Assembly (NCBI GenBank): GCA_017620335.1
Contig: JAFZQO010000007.1
Span: 1-64,000, forward strand
Origin: Bacteroidales bacterium
GTDB taxonomy: Bacteria; Bacteroidota; Bacteroidia; Bacteroidales; UBA932
Reading direction: 5' to 3'
Length of the DNA: 64,000 bases
A program made the position numbers and the translations under genes. Shown here in pieces: positions 61,615-64,000 of this stretch. The stretch's first letter is position 1. Every line of letters starts with the position of its first letter. Below the pieces are notes generated by a model. That model searched no databases, was not told the origin of the DNA, and saw only the letters and a program-made list of their open reading frames with translations.

Positions 61615-61914
61615 ATGGATATTTATGAAGTTACGAAGATAGGGGAGAGCGCCGAGGGGAACGTGCGTAGGGCGTCGTTCCAGACCTGCGGTTACGTGTG
61701 CTCCATGCAGATCGACATCGAGACGGAAGGCGACGTGATCTGCGAAGTGAAATACACCGGCGGATGCCACGGCAATACCCAGGGCATAGCTGCGCTGTGC
61801 GCGGGGATGAAGGTGGACGAGGCCATTGCCCGGCTTGAGGGCATCGACTGCAAAGGCAGGGGTACGAGCTGCCCGGACCAGCTGGCAAGGGCCCTTAAAC
61901 AAATGACATTATGA
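61615..61914 (+). CDS. TSCPD domain protein
   Basis: A 99-residue protein with the family's C-terminal signature TSCPDQLARALKQM, Cys-rich pairs in SFQTCGYVCSMQIDIE and KYTGGCHGNTQG, and a small alpha-beta fold. The domain occurs in ribonucleotide reductases and as single proteins such as this one, where the four cysteines could bind a metal. Role unknown. Its last codons overlap the start of the next gene by four bases. Confidence 0.88.
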   Translation: MDIYEVTKIGESAEGNVRRASFQTCGYVCSMQIDIETEGDVICEVKYTGGCHGNTQGIAALCAGMKVDEAIARLEGIDCKGRGTSCPDQLARALKQMTL

Positions 61915-62795
61915 GGTTTGTGAAATGTATGGCCTTGGCGGCGGCGCTTCTGCTCGCCGCGTCGTGCAAGGATGCACGCGGGCCGATGGAGACTGAGCTT
62001 TATCATTGGGCGGATTCGACCGCCTGCGCGTTGATGACTATGGATGCCGAGCTCCCCTCCGGGTCCGGAAAGGTTGCGGAGAATGTCCGTATGGAGCTGA
62101 CGGACGTGATAGACGGGATACTGGGGTATATAACCTCTTATGAGAATGAACGGATGGTCCCGGCCTATGACGGTGACGTCTCCGATCCGAAAGCGATGCT
62201 GGAGCATTACCGCGACGGGGCATTCGGAGTCATCTCGCGCCTGGCGCAGGGAGATGCTGACGAAAGGAAGGCCTACATACTTGAGGATGAGGATTTCACC
62301 GACGAACAGAAGGCTGAGTTCCTTGAGTCTTTCCCGCGCTGGGAGTATGAGTTCAGCCTGCAAAAGGTGGATGAGACGGACCGCTACGTGGTGTTCCGCT
62401 CAATGGATTATGTCTATATGGGCGGCGCGCACGGCGGCATTACCGGCGCGGGCTGCCTGACCTTCTCGAAGAAGGACGGCAGCCGCGTCGCCGACTTCGT
62501 CGACGCCTCCGGCGCCGCCGGGATGCAGCCCCTGCTCATCAAGGGGCTTCTGGATTATTACGCGGAATGCGGATATGAAACCACTTGGGACGAACTGAAG
62601 GACGGCCTGTTCATAGAGGACGGCTTCATTCCGCTGCCTTCCTGGCCTCTGTATCCTACGGACAACGGCCTGGGCTTCATATACCAGCAGTACGAAATTG
62701 CCAGCTATGCGGAGGGGATGCCCTCTTTCGTCGTACCATACTCCGATATCGAGCCCTTCCTGACCACTGAGGCGCGCAGCCTCCTGGGTCTGTGA
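61911..62795 (+). CDS. DUF3298-family lipoprotein
   Basis: A predicted lipoprotein of 294 residues; lipobox LAASC near residue 19. The C-terminal DUF3298 (RsiV-like) part reads MGGAHGGITGAGCLTFSKKDGSRV near residue 172, then FIYQQYEIASYAEGMPSFVVPYSDIEPFL near 255. The middle, about 60-160, is a DUF4163-like helical region. Such proteins occur on the surface or periplasmic side; some bind lysozyme, but that has not been shown for this family in Bacteroidales. ATG overlaps the TSCPD stop. Confidence 0.83.
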   Translation: MRFVKCMALAAALLLAASCKDARGPMETELYHWADSTACALMTMDAELPSGSGKVAENVRMELTDVIDGILGYITSYENERMVPAYDGDVSDPKAMLEHYRDGAFGVISRLAQGDADERKAYILEDEDFTDEQKAEFLESFPRWEYEFSLQKVDETDRYVVFRSMDYVYMGGAHGGITGAGCLTFSKKDGSRVADFVDASGAAGMQPLLIKGLLDYYAECGYETTWDELKDGLFIEDGFIPLPSWPLYPTDNGLGFIYQQYEIASYAEGMPSFVVPYSDIEPFLTTEARSLLGL

Positions 62796-63305
62796 TCAGT
62801 TGGCGGATTCTTCCTTGGGCTTTTCAGACTTCGGTGCGCGGTGGAAGTAGTATGTCGCTCTTTCGCTGATACCGAACACTGAGGTGTTGATGGCGGATTC
62901 CGGCTGTTTCAGTACCATGTTGTCACCGCTGAGCTCTACATCATAGATGCCCAGCAGGACGATCGCCTTTGCGTTGCCGCCGGCATTGAGACCTTCCTTG
63001 AACTCTATCCGTTTTGCATTCTTGTCGTAACTGAATGTTTCGACGTCAAGGTCGAGATTGTACCATAGTGAAGCAAGGAACGAAGTGTCGAGATTCAGAC
63101 GGCAATAATCCTTTGAGAAATCCGTAGTTGAAGTGTGAGTCGTGGTATTGCCGTTGACGGTTGTCGAAACCTCTACCTCGAGTTTGTCCACCACCCAGAA
63201 TCCATAGGGCGTACCGCTGAAATCCTTGTCCGGGTCGAGGGTTTCGCAGGAAGTGAATATGAAAGCCGCGCAGACGGCGGCAAAAGCCATGCTTAAAAGT
63301 CTCTT
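62796..63305 (-). CDS. Hypothetical lipoprotein
   Basis: A 169-residue protein with lipobox FTSC near residue 19 (MKRLLSMAFAAVCAAFIFTSC). Body rich in strands: GFWVVDKLEVEVSTTVNGNTTTHTS, YNLDLDVETFSYDKNAKRIEF, a small lipocalin-like or Ig-like layout. No family recognised. The start at 63305 is set by the signal peptide; an upstream frame is ignored. Its stop touches the DUF3298 stop on the other strand. Confidence 0.7.
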   Translation of the reverse strand, partial: KRLLSMAFAAVCAAFIFTSCETLDPDKDFSGTPYGFWVVDKLEVEVSTTVNGNTTTHTSTTDFSKDYCRLNLDTSFLASLWYNLDLDVETFSYDKNAKRIEFKEGLNAGGNAKAIVLLGIYDVELSGDNMVLKQPESAINTSVFGISERATYYFHRAPKSEKPKEESAN

Positions 63306-63488
63306 CATGTCGTAAATGGTTAAATAAACTGACATGCAAAATCTACAAATACCGTGCAAAACCGCACTCATGACTTCTTTAGTTCCTGAGGGTGGTGCTC
63401 CCGGAGATATATCTTCTTGTTTTTCGGAGAAAAGTGCTTATATTTACAAGACTTGACAGCAAGATCGTTATCTACAAACTTAACAAAC

Positions 63489-64000
63489 ATGAGAAAAGCA
63501 TTTTATTTGATTGCAACCATGCTGCTGGCCATGAGCCTATCGGCAGGTGCGCAGCCTCCGGGAAGGCCCGGAGTGCCGCCCGCAGGCGGTTCCAAGGGTG
63601 AGAACGCCGCACAGGAAAAGGAGAAGGCTCCCGAACTGACTTTCAAGCAGGGACTCTTCGGAGTCGCCCAGAATGAGAAGGACTGGTATTTCGAGATTCC
63701 TGACGAGATTCTCGGCCGCAGGATCCTTGCAGTGACCCGCTACGTCAGTAACACTCCCGGCGCCAGTGAGTATGGCGGTGAAGAGGTGAATGAGGCGATG
63801 GTTTATTGGGAGAAGGCCTCCAACGGCAACCTCCTGCTCCGCGCCGACGTGCTGAGCATCGCGGCCGACGAGGGCGACGATATCGCCAAGGCCGTGAAGG
63901 TGAGTTCTGAGAATCCTATCGTCGCTTCCTTCAAGCCCGAGGAGAAATCCAGCGAGGGCACGACCCGCGTCAAGGTGACGAGCCTCTTCGAGGGCGATAC
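63489..64000 (+). CDS. Zinc-dependent metalloprotease, DUF5117/DUF5118 type (3' end cut by window edge)
   Basis: The first 170 residues of a larger protein. Signal peptide MRKAFYLIATMLLAMSLSAGAQ, then a Pro-rich linker (PPGRPGVPPAGG) and the DUF5118-like opening: LTFKQGLFGVAQNEKDWYFEIPDEILGRRILAVTRYVS, followed by the DUF5117-type start (NEAMVYWEKASNGNLLLRADV). Full members are near 800 residues with a later HEVGH zinc motif, which lies outside the window. A long secreted peptidase of Bacteroidales; substrate unknown. Confidence 0.85.
   Translation, partial: MRKAFYLIATMLLAMSLSAGAQPPGRPGVPPAGGSKGENAAQEKEKAPELTFKQGLFGVAQNEKDWYFEIPDEILGRRILAVTRYVSNTPGASEYGGEEVNEAMVYWEKASNGNLLLRADVLSIAADEGDDIAKAVKVSSENPIVASFKPEEKSSEGTTRVKVTSLFEGD

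Overview
The window looks like the chromosome of a gut- or rumen-type Bacteroidales bacterium (Bacteroidota). Supporting signs are a SusC/SusD pair, a fimbrillin-type lipoprotein, DUF4837 and DUF5117/5118-type proteins, an lpxB-encoded lipid A pathway, and -7 boxes of the Bacteroidota form TAnnTTTG in front of many genes with no strong Shine-Dalgarno sites. Most of the sequence is GC-rich. Species cannot be named from this alone.

Bases 1-13352 are ordinary chromosome: gap (partial), surE-lpxB-amidohydrolase, a GH25 lysozyme-like protein, a C1-type peptidase with pssA, a CPA2 antiporter, a small esterase-like hydrolase, an outer-membrane barrel, a DUF4837 lipoprotein-exonuclease-rRNA methyltransferase cluster, and a tRNA-Cys gene.

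Bases 13336-36459 are a 23.1-kb element integrated in the 3' end of that tRNA-Cys gene. The 15-base tRNA end is repeated at 36445-36459 beside a tyrosine integrase. Inside are an amidase (endolysin-like), a leftward operon with a holin-like and a unimolecular-spanin-like protein and proteins of unknown, possibly virion, role, an excisionase-like HTH, a RecA-fold ATPase with a primase-like partner, a type I restriction-modification operon whose HsdR carries a C-terminal ASCH domain, a second ASCH protein, two accessory genes that share a duplicated promoter-leader, and a stretch of about 1.26 kb (31502-32767) that is dense in long stems and ends in an intrinsic terminator. I read that stretch as a candidate large ornate non-coding RNA. 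No relaxase, terminase, portal or recognisable capsid gene is visible, so a phage satellite, or a decayed mobilizable element, fits best.

Bases 36460-64000 return to chromosome: DUF5131 and TfoX-like genes, a GH43 enzyme, an AlkZ-like winged-helix protein, RidA with L-rhamnose mutarotase, a uracil-DNA-glycosylase-like gene, rfbA-rfbB (dTDP-sugar synthesis), a fimbrillin/VWA surface-protein cluster, an M64 peptidase, a Y-family polymerase with a YolD-like partner, and a glucan-type utilization locus (SusC, SusD, esterase, GH13, CBM48-esterase), ending with a TSCPD protein, a DUF3298 lipoprotein and the start of a DUF5117/5118 metalloprotease. Tandem REP-like palindromes occur at 41321 and 50285.
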